From positions 19,562-83,561 of the forward strand of contig SCUS01000172.1 in the NCBI GenBank assembly GCA_004297725.1: 64,000 nt of DNA, read 5' to 3'. Source of the DNA: Myxococcaceae bacterium (lineage in GTDB: Bacteria; Myxococcota_A; Polyangia; Polyangiales; Ga0077539). The notes beneath the pieces were generated by a model. It saw only the letters and a list, made by a program, of their open reading frames with translations. It searched no databases and was not told the origin of the DNA. Shown here one piece after another: positions 55,312-63,133 of the stretch (positions within the stretch are counted from its first letter, which is position 1; every line of letters begins with the position of its first letter). The translations under genes and the position numbers were made by a program.

Positions 55312-56205
55312 CTACGCGCGCTCCACCCGATTGCGACCGCCGCCCTTGGCCCGGTAGAGCGCTTCGTCCGCGCGCTGCAGCAGGAGCTCGGCCGTCGCGG
55401 AGGTCGACGGGCCCACGTCGGCCGCGTCGGCCACGCCGACGCTCGCGGTCACCTGCACCGGCTTTCCCCTGGGCCGGAAGTCGAGCGCCTCGATCGTCTG
55501 GCGTACCCGCTCGGCCAGGAGCATCGCACCGTCGCCCGTCGTCTCCGTCAGGATCATCGCGAACTCCTCGCCGCCATACCGGCACGCCGAGTCGGTCATC
55601 CGGCTGCACGCCGACAGCGCCTCGCCGATGCGCTGCAGCACCAGGTCGCCGAAGGGGTGACCGTACCCGTCGTTGAGCCGCTTGAAGTGGTCGACGTCGA
55701 TCATCGCCAGCGAGAGCCTGCGGCCGTAGCGGCGCACCGCCTGCACCTCGTCGGAGAGCCGCTGGTTGAAGTACCCACGGTTCCAGAGGCCGGTGAGGCC
55801 GTCGAGCTGCGCGCGGGCCGCGAGCATGTCGTGGAAGCGCTTGGTGCGAAGCGCGGCGCGCACCCGGGCGCGAAGCTCCGCGGCGTCGAAGGGCTTGGTC
55901 ACGTAGTCCACCGCGCCCAGGTCGAAGCCGCGGACCTTCACGTCCACCGACTCCGCGCCCGTCAGGAAGATGATCGGCACCATCGAGGTGAGCGGGTCGG
56001 CCTTGAGGCGCGAGCACACCTCCATGCCGCCCATCCCCGGCATCTCCACGTCCAGCAGGATCAGGTCGGGCTGCCGGGTCGCCGCCATCGCGAGCCCCTC
56101 GGCGGGCGTCAGGGCGTGCTCGATGCGCAGGCCCTCGGGCCGCAGCCGGACGTCGAGCAGCGCGTGGATCTCCGGAGAGTCATCGATCGCGAGGATGGTC
56201 TGCAT
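55312..56205 (-). CDS. Response regulator with GGDEF diguanylate cyclase domain
   Basis: A 297-residue PleD/WspR-like protein. Receiver domain (1-120) has IDDSPEIH, the phospho-acceptor in LILLDVEMPGMGG (about 52), and FLTGAES/TKPF. The GGDEF domain (about 135-290) has DGLTGLWNRGYF and the active-site YGGEEFAMIL (GGEEF at about 212). An RxxD inhibitory site (RMTD) lies five residues before it, so c-di-GMP feedback is expected. Probably activated by the hybrid kinase encoded 24 bp upstream. Confidence 0.95.
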   Translation of the reverse strand: MQTILAIDDSPEIHALLDVRLRPEGLRIEHALTPAEGLAMAATRQPDLILLDVEMPGMGGMEVCSRLKADPLTSMVPIIFLTGAESVDVKVRGFDLGAVDYVTKPFDAAELRARVRAALRTKRFHDMLAARAQLDGLTGLWNRGYFNQRLSDEVQAVRRYGRRLSLAMIDVDHFKRLNDGYGHPFGDLVLQRIGEALSACSRMTDSACRYGGEEFAMILTETTGDGAMLLAERVRQTIEALDFRPRGKPVQVTASVGVADAADVGPSTSATAELLLQRADEALYRAKGGGRNRVERA

Positions 56206-56229
56206 GGCGGGGTGGTTCCTGTCTCGAGC

Positions 56230-58581
56230 TCAGATGGCCTCGGCGACGGGCTCGCAATGCCGCGCTCGAGCACACATCGCGAGCAGCCGTCCGACGATCT
56301 CCTGCGTCTCGGCCGCGCCCTCGCCACGCCCGATCGCGAGCTCCAGCTCGCCGGCGATGGCGGTGATCGGCCCGAAGCCGTAGCCGCCCGCAGCGCCCTT
56401 GAGCCGGTGCGCCAGGCGCTTCACGTCGGCGGTCGCGCCGTCTGCGATGGCGCGGCGCAGCTCGTCCATCCGACCGGGGAGCTCGTCCACGAAGAGGTCG
56501 ATGATCTCCGCCATGTCGACGTCGCCTGCGAACTCCGAGAAGAGGGGCTCCTCCGACGTGCTGGCGGCGGTCAGCGACGGCGGCGCGGGCGCCGGCTCGG
56601 GGCTGGGGAGGGTCGAGAGGGCCCGCTCGGGCGCCCCGGTCGGCGGCACCGGTCGGCGCAGGACGACGGTGCCCTCCGCGCGCTGCTTCTCCACCCACTT
56701 GCGCGCCGTCTCGATGAGCCGCGTGCGGTGGATCGGCTTGGTGAGGTAGTCGTCGCACCCGGCGTTGAGGCAGCGCTCGCGGTCGCCCGCCATCGCGTGC
56801 GCCGTCAGCGCGATGATCGGCCCGCGGTACCCCTTGCGCCGCAGCTCCGCCGTGGCGCCGTAGCCGTCGAGCTCGGGCATCTGCATGTCCATCAGGATGA
56901 CGTCGAAGGGCGCGCCCGACACCGCCGCCGCGAGCGCGCGCTCGACGGCGACGCGGCCGTTCTCCGCGAGGACCACCGACGCGCCCGCCTTCTTCAGCAG
57001 CGTCGAGATCAGGACCTGGTTGTCGACCCCGTCCTCGGCCAGCAGCACGGCGCAGCGGAGCGGCTCGGCCGACGCGCGGGCCCTCGGCGCGTCGCCGCCC
57101 CCCTCGGGGATCTCCGCCTCGGTGAGGCCGACGAACATCTTCACGCCGTCGAGGGAGCCCGTGCCGACGGTCATGTAGAACGAGCTGCCGCGCCCGGGCA
57201 GGCTCTGCACGGTGATGTCCCCGCCGAGCATCTGCGTGAGCCGCTGACAGATCACCAGCCCGAGGCCGGTGCCGCCGTGCTTCCGCGTGGTGCTGTTGTC
57301 CGCCTGCTCGAAGGGCCGGAAGAGCCGCGCCAGCTGCTCGCGGGTGAGCCCCACGCCGGTGTCGGCGATCTCCAGGGTCAGCGTGGGGGAGCTCGTCGCC
57401 GCCCCCTCGCAGCGCGCCAGGATGCGCACGCTGCCGCGGCTCGTGAACTTGATCGCGTTGCCGACGAGGTTGAGCAGGGTCTGCCGGAGGCGGGTCGGAT
57501 CGCTCATGATGGTCGCAGGGATGGGGGTCTGGAACTCCACCTCGAAGGCGAGCCCCTTGTCCTTGGCGCGCACCCGCATGAGCGAGCACACGTCGACGAT
57601 GATCTGGCTGGGCGAGCAGGGCACGCTCTCCACGGTCATCTTCCCCGCCTCGATCTTGGACAGGTCGAGGATGTCGTTGATGAGCGAGAGCAGATGCTCG
57701 CCGTTGCGGCGGATGGTCTGCACGTGGCTGATGCGCTCGCTCGCGGTGATGCCCGGGTCGAGGAGGAGGTCGGCGTAGCCGTTCACCGCCGTCATCGGCG
57801 TGCGGATCTCGTGGGACATGTTCGCGAGAAACTCGCTCTTCGAGCGGCTGGCCTCGGTGGCGATCGCGAGGAGCGCGCCCTCCCGCTCGACGGCCTCGAC
57901 GGACCGGGCGTGCTGCTCGGTGACGGCCTCGGTGGAGGCCTGACGCGCGGCGATCTCCCACATCTCGCGCTGCCCGCGGACGCACGACGTGACCAGGAAG
58001 ACGTCCTCGAAGAGCACCCATCCGACGTGCTCGAGCGAGCGCAGCAGCGTCGGCGCCGCCACGCCGTACATGGTCATCGGGTCGAGCAGCCCGCGCGCGA
58101 CGTGGTCGGCCGCGGTGAAGGCGGAGGCGGTGATCAGCACCCGCCAGTCGCGGTAGAACGCGAGGAAGGCCAGCGACCCGAAGAGGTGGAAGTGCGTCTC
58201 GATGCGCCCGCCCGTGAGGTGGATGAACAGCCCGGAGAAGCCGGCCTGGCCGACCGCGATCATGTGCCGGGTGACTCCGCTGCCCGGCCTGAGCAGCACC
58301 ATCGCGATCGGCGGCGCGGAGAGCAGCCCCCCGAGGGCGATCGCCGCCCACACGTGCAGGTGCACCGCCCGCTGCGAGCCCTCCCAGGCGTAGGGTGAGA
58401 CCGCGAGGGACAGGGCGATCGCCACGAGCCACTGCGCCCCGAGCAGCGCCGCGAACATCCGGTCGGTGCGCTGCGTCACGGCGTCGTCGTGCTCGCGGTA
58501 GAGCTCGCGCGTCCGCGCCTCCTCGCTCGGGCTCGGCGTCTCGCACATCGCCGCCGCGCGGGCTCCCATCACCGCGGTCAT
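56230..58581 (-). CDS. Hybrid histidine kinase with REC and HPt domains
   Basis: A 783-residue sensor. Five or six membrane helices occupy about 40-200, including the motif GGRIETHFHLFGSLAFLAFYRDW (in part), with His residues in a helix that could bind metal. Then HisKA with SHEIRTPM (His about 257), HATPase_c (NLVGNAIKFTSRG, DTGVGL, GGTGLGLVICQRL), a receiver with VILMDMQMPELDGYG and CDDYLTKP, and an HPt domain with AHRLKGAAGGYGFG. All phosphorelay residues are present. ATG start overlaps the redoxin gene (ATGA); the GGDEF regulator follows 24 bp later and is the likely output. Confidence 0.94.
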   Translation of the reverse strand: MTAVMGARAAAMCETPSPSEEARTRELYREHDDAVTQRTDRMFAALLGAQWLVAIALSLAVSPYAWEGSQRAVHLHVWAAIALGGLLSAPPIAMVLLRPGSGVTRHMIAVGQAGFSGLFIHLTGGRIETHFHLFGSLAFLAFYRDWRVLITASAFTAADHVARGLLDPMTMYGVAAPTLLRSLEHVGWVLFEDVFLVTSCVRGQREMWEIAARQASTEAVTEQHARSVEAVEREGALLAIATEASRSKSEFLANMSHEIRTPMTAVNGYADLLLDPGITASERISHVQTIRRNGEHLLSLINDILDLSKIEAGKMTVESVPCSPSQIIVDVCSLMRVRAKDKGLAFEVEFQTPIPATIMSDPTRLRQTLLNLVGNAIKFTSRGSVRILARCEGAATSSPTLTLEIADTGVGLTREQLARLFRPFEQADNSTTRKHGGTGLGLVICQRLTQMLGGDITVQSLPGRGSSFYMTVGTGSLDGVKMFVGLTEAEIPEGGGDAPRARASAEPLRCAVLLAEDGVDNQVLISTLLKKAGASVVLAENGRVAVERALAAAVSGAPFDVILMDMQMPELDGYGATAELRRKGYRGPIIALTAHAMAGDRERCLNAGCDDYLTKPIHRTRLIETARKWVEKQRAEGTVVLRRPVPPTGAPERALSTLPSPEPAPAPPSLTAASTSEEPLFSEFAGDVDMAEIIDLFVDELPGRMDELRRAIADGATADVKRLAHRLKGAAGGYGFGPITAIAGELELAIGRGEGAAETQEIVGRLLAMCARARHCEPVAEAI

Positions 58582-59150
58582 CGCTCCACGAGCCCGCAGC
58601 CGAAGACCCGGGCCCACGCGGGGGCGCCCGGGCGACCGCGCAGCGCAGCCTCCAGCGCCTCGGCCCCGACGCTGTCCCCCTCGTGCCCGCGGCCCGACGT
58701 CACGCCGCCCCGGAATCGCAGCGCCCCGTCGGGGTCGAAGAGGAGCACCAGCCCCGAGGTCGTCGCCCCGAAGCGGCGCGCCTCGAGCCCGCCGCGGTCG
58801 AGCACCCGCCGGGCGCCCGCCATCCGCGCCGCCATCGACCACGTGGGCGCGGAGGTCACGTCCCCGTCCGGGTCGTCTCGAAACACCACGCGCACCGCGG
58901 CGCCCGGGGCGCGCGACACCACCCGCTCGAGCTCCCGGATCGTCGCGCGGGTGCAGGGGCAGCGCGGGTGCACGAAGCACAGGAGGGTGCTGCGACCGGG
59001 CTCGCGGGCGATCGTGCTGCGCGCGGGCCAGCGGGCGAGGGTGGCGACGTCCGCCCCGGCGATCGACACGTGCCGGGTGAGGACGACCATCCCGGCGACG
59101 ATCATCAGCACCCAGAGTCCCGCCAGCGCTCCGATCGAATTGCGACCCAC
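58578..59150 (-). CDS. Membrane-anchored thioredoxin-fold protein with CPC motif
   Basis: A 190-residue protein with an N-terminal membrane helix (ALAGLWVLMIVAGMVVL, about 8-24) and a redoxin-like domain. LLCFVHPRCPCTRATIRELERVV places Cys-Pro-Cys where thioredoxins have CxxC, and SGLVLLFDPDGALRFRGGVTSGRGHEGDS follows as in thioredoxin/redoxin folds (parts quoted). A third Cys is near the C-terminus (FGCGLVER). Probably extracytoplasmic. Its stop overlaps the hybrid kinase start, so a redox signal to that kinase is a plausible but untested idea. Confidence 0.75.
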   Translation of the reverse strand: MGRNSIGALAGLWVLMIVAGMVVLTRHVSIAGADVATLARWPARSTIAREPGRSTLLCFVHPRCPCTRATIRELERVVSRAPGAAVRVVFRDDPDGDVTSAPTWSMAARMAGARRVLDRGGLEARRFGATTSGLVLLFDPDGALRFRGGVTSGRGHEGDSVGAEALEAALRGRPGAPAWARVFGCGLVER

Positions 59151-59241
59151 GACACACTCCTTCGCGCCGCGATGGCGCCTTCACAGGTCGGAGGTGTGTA
59201 TCGGCCGCTCGGGGAAGAACCGTGAGGCGGTCGCCGGGGTT

Positions 59242-61194
59242 TCAGGCGGGCGTGTGCGCGGCATCGGCGACGCCCTCCTGGCCGCGCCGCTCGACGAGGG
59301 CCCGGAGGGTGCGCAGGTCGAAGGGCTTCTCGAGCCTCGCGTTGGGCACCGAATCGAGGAAGGTGCGCGCGCGCCGAGTGAAGGCCTCGCCGGTCATGAA
59401 GATCATCCGGTCGGTCATCGATGGCGCGACGCGCTGCAGCTCGGCGTGCAGGTCCATGCCCGTGAAGTCGGGCATCATGAGGTCGCAGAACACCACGTCG
59501 AAGTCGGCGCCCTCGGCGATCCACGCGAGCGCCTCGGCGGCGCGGGTGGTCGAGCGGACGTCGCACAGGTCGGCGAGCGTGCGGCACATCATGATGCCGA
59601 TCGAGGGCTCGTCGTCGACCACGAGGACCTTCGCGCGGAGGGCGGCCTGCTCGGGCAGCACCGACACCGGCGGCGCGGAGACCTCGCGCTCGACCGCCCG
59701 CGGCAGGAGCACGCGAAACGTCGCGCCGCGCCCCGGCTCGCTCCGGACGTCGATGGTGCCGTTGAATCGCTCCAGGATGCGCCGACAGATCGACAGGCCG
59801 AGGCCCGTGCCGACGCCGATGGGCTTCGTGGAGAAGAAGGGCTCGAAGATCCTCCCGGCGACATCGGGCGGTATCCCGCAGCCGGTGTCGCTCACCTCGA
59901 CGGCCACGCGGCCTCGCGGGTCGAGCGAGATGGTGACGCAGATCTCGTTGTCGTTGACCCGCCCCTCGTCGATGGCATGCACGGCGTTGATGAGGAGGTT
60001 GAGAAACACCTGCCCGAGGCGCGCGTTGTTGGCCTCGACGAGCGGGACGTCGGAGTAGACCCGCACCAGCCTCGCCCGGTGGCGGATCTCGTTCCACGCC
60101 ATCCTGATCGACGACTCGAAGACGGCGCGCACGTCGACGGCCTCGCTGCGCTCGTCGTCGACCCGGGAGAAGAGCTTGAGGTCCCGCACGATGGTGCGCA
60201 CCCGCTCGGCGCCCTCGCTGGCGTCGCTCAGCGCCTCGCGGGCCTCGGAGTGCGACAGCGCCCCGCCGTGGCCCGTGCCGTCGAGCGCCTCGCTCGCGAA
60301 CTCGATCCCTGCGAGCACCACCGCCAGCGGGTTGTTGATCTCGTGGGCCACCCCCGCGGCGAGCGTCCCCATCGAGACCATGCGGTCGGCGAACATGAGC
60401 TGCTCCTCCAGCGCCCGGCGCGCGGAGACGTCGCGCGCGACGCCCCGCAGCGCGGTCACCCGGGAGCCCTCGACGATGGGCACCACCGCGTTCTCGATCC
60501 AGCGCACCTCGCCGTTCACGCGCACGCGGTACGCGATGGTGGCCGGGGTCGCCGCGTCGATGGCGCGCGACAGCGCGACGCGAACCTCGGGCTGGTCGAC
60601 CTCGTCGATCATGTCGATCCAGAGGTTGGGGCGCTCGAGGAGCGTCTCGGCCTCCTCCCCCAGCACGCCTCGGCACGAGGGCGTGACGAACACCATGATC
60701 GGCCGCCGGTCGACCACCCGCGCCGACCAGAACACGTCGGGAATCGCCGCGACGATCTGCTCGAGCTGCGCCCGCGTCTCCCGCAGTCGGTCTTCCAGGG
60801 CCCGCTGCTCGCGCCGGTCGGCGACCTTCTTGAGCTCGCGCTCGACCGCGGGCACGAGCCGGGCGAGCGATCCCTTGATGAGATAGTCGTTCACGCCCTC
60901 GCGCATGGCGGCGACGGCGGTCTCCTCGCCGACGGTGCCCGAGATGATGATGAAGGGCACGTCGAGCACGTGGGCCTGCACCACGGCGAAGGCCCCCTGC
61001 GCGCTGAAGGCGGGCATATGGAAGTCGGAAAAGACGATGTCCCAGGGCGCCCGTGCCAGCGCTATGCGCAAGTCAGCCTCGGTGTCGACGCGCTCCCACT
61101 CGACGGAGTAGCCACCGCGCCGCAGCTCCCGAATCAGCAGCAGCGCGTCATCTTCACTGTCTTCAACGAGGAGAACCCTTAATGGCTTGCCCAT
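59242..61194 (-). CDS. Hybrid histidine kinase REC-PAS-HisKA-HATPase-REC
   Basis: A 650-residue cytoplasmic sensor with no membrane helix. First receiver (1-130) has LVEDSEDDALLL, the phospho-site FSDFHMP (about 57) and IISGTVGEE. A PAS domain (about 150-270) ends in VARDVSARRALEEQ. The HisKA His is in AGVAHEINNPLAVVLAG (about 290), followed by HATPase_c (NLLINAVHAIDEG, DTGCGIPPDV, GTGLGLSICRRIL) and a second receiver with VLVVDDEPSIG, FCDLMMPDFTGMD and LEKPFDL. It can both receive and pass on phosphate. Starts at ATG 61194; ends 91 bp before the redoxin gene on the same strand. Confidence 0.93.
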   Translation of the reverse strand: MGKPLRVLLVEDSEDDALLLIRELRRGGYSVEWERVDTEADLRIALARAPWDIVFSDFHMPAFSAQGAFAVVQAHVLDVPFIIISGTVGEETAVAAMREGVNDYLIKGSLARLVPAVERELKKVADRREQRALEDRLRETRAQLEQIVAAIPDVFWSARVVDRRPIMVFVTPSCRGVLGEEAETLLERPNLWIDMIDEVDQPEVRVALSRAIDAATPATIAYRVRVNGEVRWIENAVVPIVEGSRVTALRGVARDVSARRALEEQLMFADRMVSMGTLAAGVAHEINNPLAVVLAGIEFASEALDGTGHGGALSHSEAREALSDASEGAERVRTIVRDLKLFSRVDDERSEAVDVRAVFESSIRMAWNEIRHRARLVRVYSDVPLVEANNARLGQVFLNLLINAVHAIDEGRVNDNEICVTISLDPRGRVAVEVSDTGCGIPPDVAGRIFEPFFSTKPIGVGTGLGLSICRRILERFNGTIDVRSEPGRGATFRVLLPRAVEREVSAPPVSVLPEQAALRAKVLVVDDEPSIGIMMCRTLADLCDVRSTTRAAEALAWIAEGADFDVVFCDLMMPDFTGMDLHAELQRVAPSMTDRMIFMTGEAFTRRARTFLDSVPNARLEKPFDLRTLRALVERRGQEGVADAAHTPA

Positions 61195-61512
61195 CCCAAC
61201 ACGTCTCCCGTTGACTGCATCGAATCGATCCCCCCCGCCTCGACCCTGTCCGCCACCGGCTCCCGACGCCGTAGCCTTCGAATGTCCGAGCCCTGACGCG
61301 ACCCCGTCAGGCGCGGTCAGACAACGCAGGCGCACGCCAGATCGAGCCCAGAAGCGACGACATCATTGCCCACGCAAGCAAAGCACGCAAGGTCGTACCA
61401 TGCCTATCCGGTTACCACCCAAGCGGAAAAACCGTGTGATTTCGCGGGCTGAAACCGCGGTTTTGCCCCGCCCGGGGCATGACGGCCCGCGTCAAACCCT
61501 GACGCGCCGCAG
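61195..61512. other. Intergenic region, no gene seen
   Basis: About 318 bases without a supported gene. It holds short inverted repeats: CCTGACG/CGTCAGG (61292-61298 and 61305-61311) and GCGTCA/TGACGC (61489-61494 and 61500-61505); the latter sits just after the stop of the 61513 gene and could be its terminator. GCCCCG/CGGGGC (61465-61479) forms another hairpin. The promoter of the leftward hybrid kinase should lie at its left end. Confidence 0.5.
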
Positions 61513-61911
61513 CTAGCCCGGGGCATCGGACGGCGCCCCGGGCCGCGCTGGCACCGCCCGGGTGCACCCCTGCCGAGCGAAGGGGTGCCGCGGGCACTCC
61601 ACTGGCCCGCCCTCGCGGTAGGTCGCCAGCGGGTCGGACTCGGGCTCCGGTTGGGGCGTGTCCGCTCGGCGGGCGAACCGGCGCGCGAGGGCGCTGGATG
61701 CCAGCGATGCACACGCGGCCGTGAGTGACAGCAACGCGGGCGGGTAGACCAAGGCCCCGTCCACGGGCCACGGACCCTGGGCGTCGGCCAGGATCGCCAA
61801 CCAGAACGCCCCGAAGGCAGAGAGCGCGGTGGCCGCGGAGGGCTTCACTGCTCGGCCAGCGCAGAGTGCCCGTCGCTCCGCCACGCACCGTGGGCACTCC
61901 GCATGGGCCAT
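61513..61911 (-). CDS. Small membrane protein with CxxC motifs
   Basis: A 132-residue protein beginning with a possible zinc or redox motif (AECPRCVAERRALC), then two membrane segments (about 30-46 and 52-75), and a charged tail with ECPRHPFARQGC. AGGGG lies about 8 bases upstream of the ATG. Codon third positions are less GC-rich than in the conserved genes to the left, which suggests acquired DNA. No family recognised. Divergent from the GIY-YIG-like gene at 62071, 160 bp between starts. Confidence 0.55.
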   Translation of the reverse strand: MAHAECPRCVAERRALCAGRAVKPSAATALSAFGAFWLAILADAQGPWPVDGALVYPPALLSLTAACASLASSALARRFARRADTPQPEPESDPLATYREGGPVECPRHPFARQGCTRAVPARPGAPSDAPG

Positions 61912-62070
61912 GCTCCACCCCTACCACAACGCGCCCGCGCAGACTGACTCGTCGGGTGCTGTCAATGAATATCCGCATCCGACCTCCCGTCGCCCTCCCC
62001 GCCGAGCACAGCGCGCGGCGAAGACAGCGGACACCGCGCGAGGGGCGTGGTCTGTCCGCAGGGAGAGGCC

Positions 62071-62481
62071 ATGGCTGATATCAAACGATTCCGGCGCTAC
62101 AAACCCGAGAGCCGCGGCGGTCAGATGCACCGTCTCACCGAAGAGAACGCGGAACGCCAGACGTGGCGCGCGTGCGGAGTCTATTGGGTCATCGCCACGC
62201 TGGACGGGGTGCAGGTCGTTGCGTACGTCGGACGATCCAAGAGCAACATTTCCGACCGTCTCATCAAGGCGATGGATCGGCACGGCGACTACACGCACTT
62301 CCGGTTTCGCAGGACTGCGAACGAACTCACGGCGTTCCGTGCGGAGTGTGTTGAGTTTCACCGCTACGGTGGGTTTGGTGGACTCGACAATGCCAAGCAC
62401 CCACCGCGCCCGGGCGGGCACCGCGGGCACGGTGTAATGTGCTGTGTCGTGGGCTGCCCATTGAACAAGCGTTACCGCTGA
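62071..62481 (+). CDS. GIY-YIG-like small nuclease-fold protein
   Basis: A 136-residue protein with a strong ribosome site (GGGAGAGGCC before ATG). The core matches the GIY-YIG pattern: GVYWVIATLDG (GIY element, about 36), VVAYVGRSKSNISDRL (YIG element with the helix Arg), ELTAFRAECVEFHRYGG (the catalytic Glu) and LDNAKHPPRPGG (Asn). GIY-YIG proteins are usually DNA endonucleases. The end has HGVMCCVVGC, a Cys cluster. It could be an inactive binder. It lies in an accessory region with an IS1595-type transposase. Its end overlaps the 66-residue gene on the other strand by 10 bp. Confidence 0.7.
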   Translation: MADIKRFRRYKPESRGGQMHRLTEENAERQTWRACGVYWVIATLDGVQVVAYVGRSKSNISDRLIKAMDRHGDYTHFRFRRTANELTAFRAECVEFHRYGGFGGLDNAKHPPRPGGHRGHGVMCCVVGCPLNKRYR

Positions 62482-62672
62482 CGCCTGACAGTGTGCTTGC
62501 CCTGTGGGCAACACGGCTTCGACCATGCCGCGGGCCGACCGCGAAACGCCTTCATGCTGTGGTGGTAGGAGTCGCCGCGCGCATCGCCCTCCGCGTCGTC
62601 GCGATTGATGTATGGGTAGTTCCGCACCCTCCCATCGGGACACACGATCTCGTATCCGACCGGGTACTTCAC
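62472..62672 (-). CDS. 66-residue hypothetical protein
   Basis: A short frame with a GTG start and GGGGAG (62679-62684, minus strand) six bases upstream. The N-terminal part MKYPVGYEIVCPDGRVRNYP reads as a compact strand-rich fold, followed by INRDDAEGDARG and a Cys/Arg-rich tail (CCPQGKHTV). It resembles small proteins of mobile elements in style only. Overlaps the end of the GIY-YIG-like gene by 10 bp, tail to tail. Confidence 0.5.
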   Translation of the reverse strand: MKYPVGYEIVCPDGRVRNYPYINRDDAEGDARGDSYHHSMKAFRGRPAAWSKPCCPQGKHTVRRQR

Positions 62673-62731
62673 AGCACACTCCCCGCGCCAGAAACTCGCG
62701 CCTCCCCATCGGTCCGCCGCACGCTCCTGCG

Positions 62732-63133
62732 ATGGACACCCCCACGCCTCCCCGCGACGAACCCGCGGACCTCACCCTCCCGGATACCCTCGACCCTCGC
62801 CACGCCGCCCTCTTGCGGGAGCATGGCTTCGAGGATGCGGGCACCATCGCCAAGGTGCTCTCGACGGACAGTTACGACCTCATGCGGTTGATCTACGCGA
62901 TCGTCAACCCGGAGGGGACGGCCATCGTCTACCTTGGCGGCACCGAAGCGGGGCGCGACCTCCGCGGGCGGCTGCGGAACCATCTCCGCGACCGCGCCAA
63001 GATCCACCACGTCGAGCGAGAGTCTTTCGTCTACGTCCATATCATGCTCACCGAGTACGTTGTGATTCATCACTTCCACGAAGACACGGGCGCGCTGCCC
63101 GTCTGCAACAAGCGCAAAGCGGGCTTCTACTGA
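62732..63133 (+). CDS. Second GIY-YIG-like small protein
   Basis: A 133-residue protein. After a Pro/Asp-rich and helical N-terminus (about 1-50), a degenerate GIY-YIG pattern is visible: LIYAIVNPEG (GIY element), AIVYLGGTEAGRDLRGRLRNHL (YIG element and Arg, in part), LTEYVVIHHFHEDTG (Glu) and PVCNKRKAGFY (Asn). The match is weaker than in the gene at 62071 and the two are not close paralogues. The end overlaps the convergent transposase gene by 7 bp, which is unusual for an insertion-sequence boundary. Confidence 0.6.
   Translation: MDTPTPPRDEPADLTLPDTLDPRHAALLREHGFEDAGTIAKVLSTDSYDLMRLIYAIVNPEGTAIVYLGGTEAGRDLRGRLRNHLRDRAKIHHVERESFVYVHIMLTEYVVIHHFHEDTGALPVCNKRKAGFY

Noticed and set aside
62071..63133. 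Named anti-phage defence system
   Set aside because: GIY-YIG-like folds near a transposase are suggestive but no recognised defence partner (methylase, helicase, reverse transcriptase, toxin) is encoded here.
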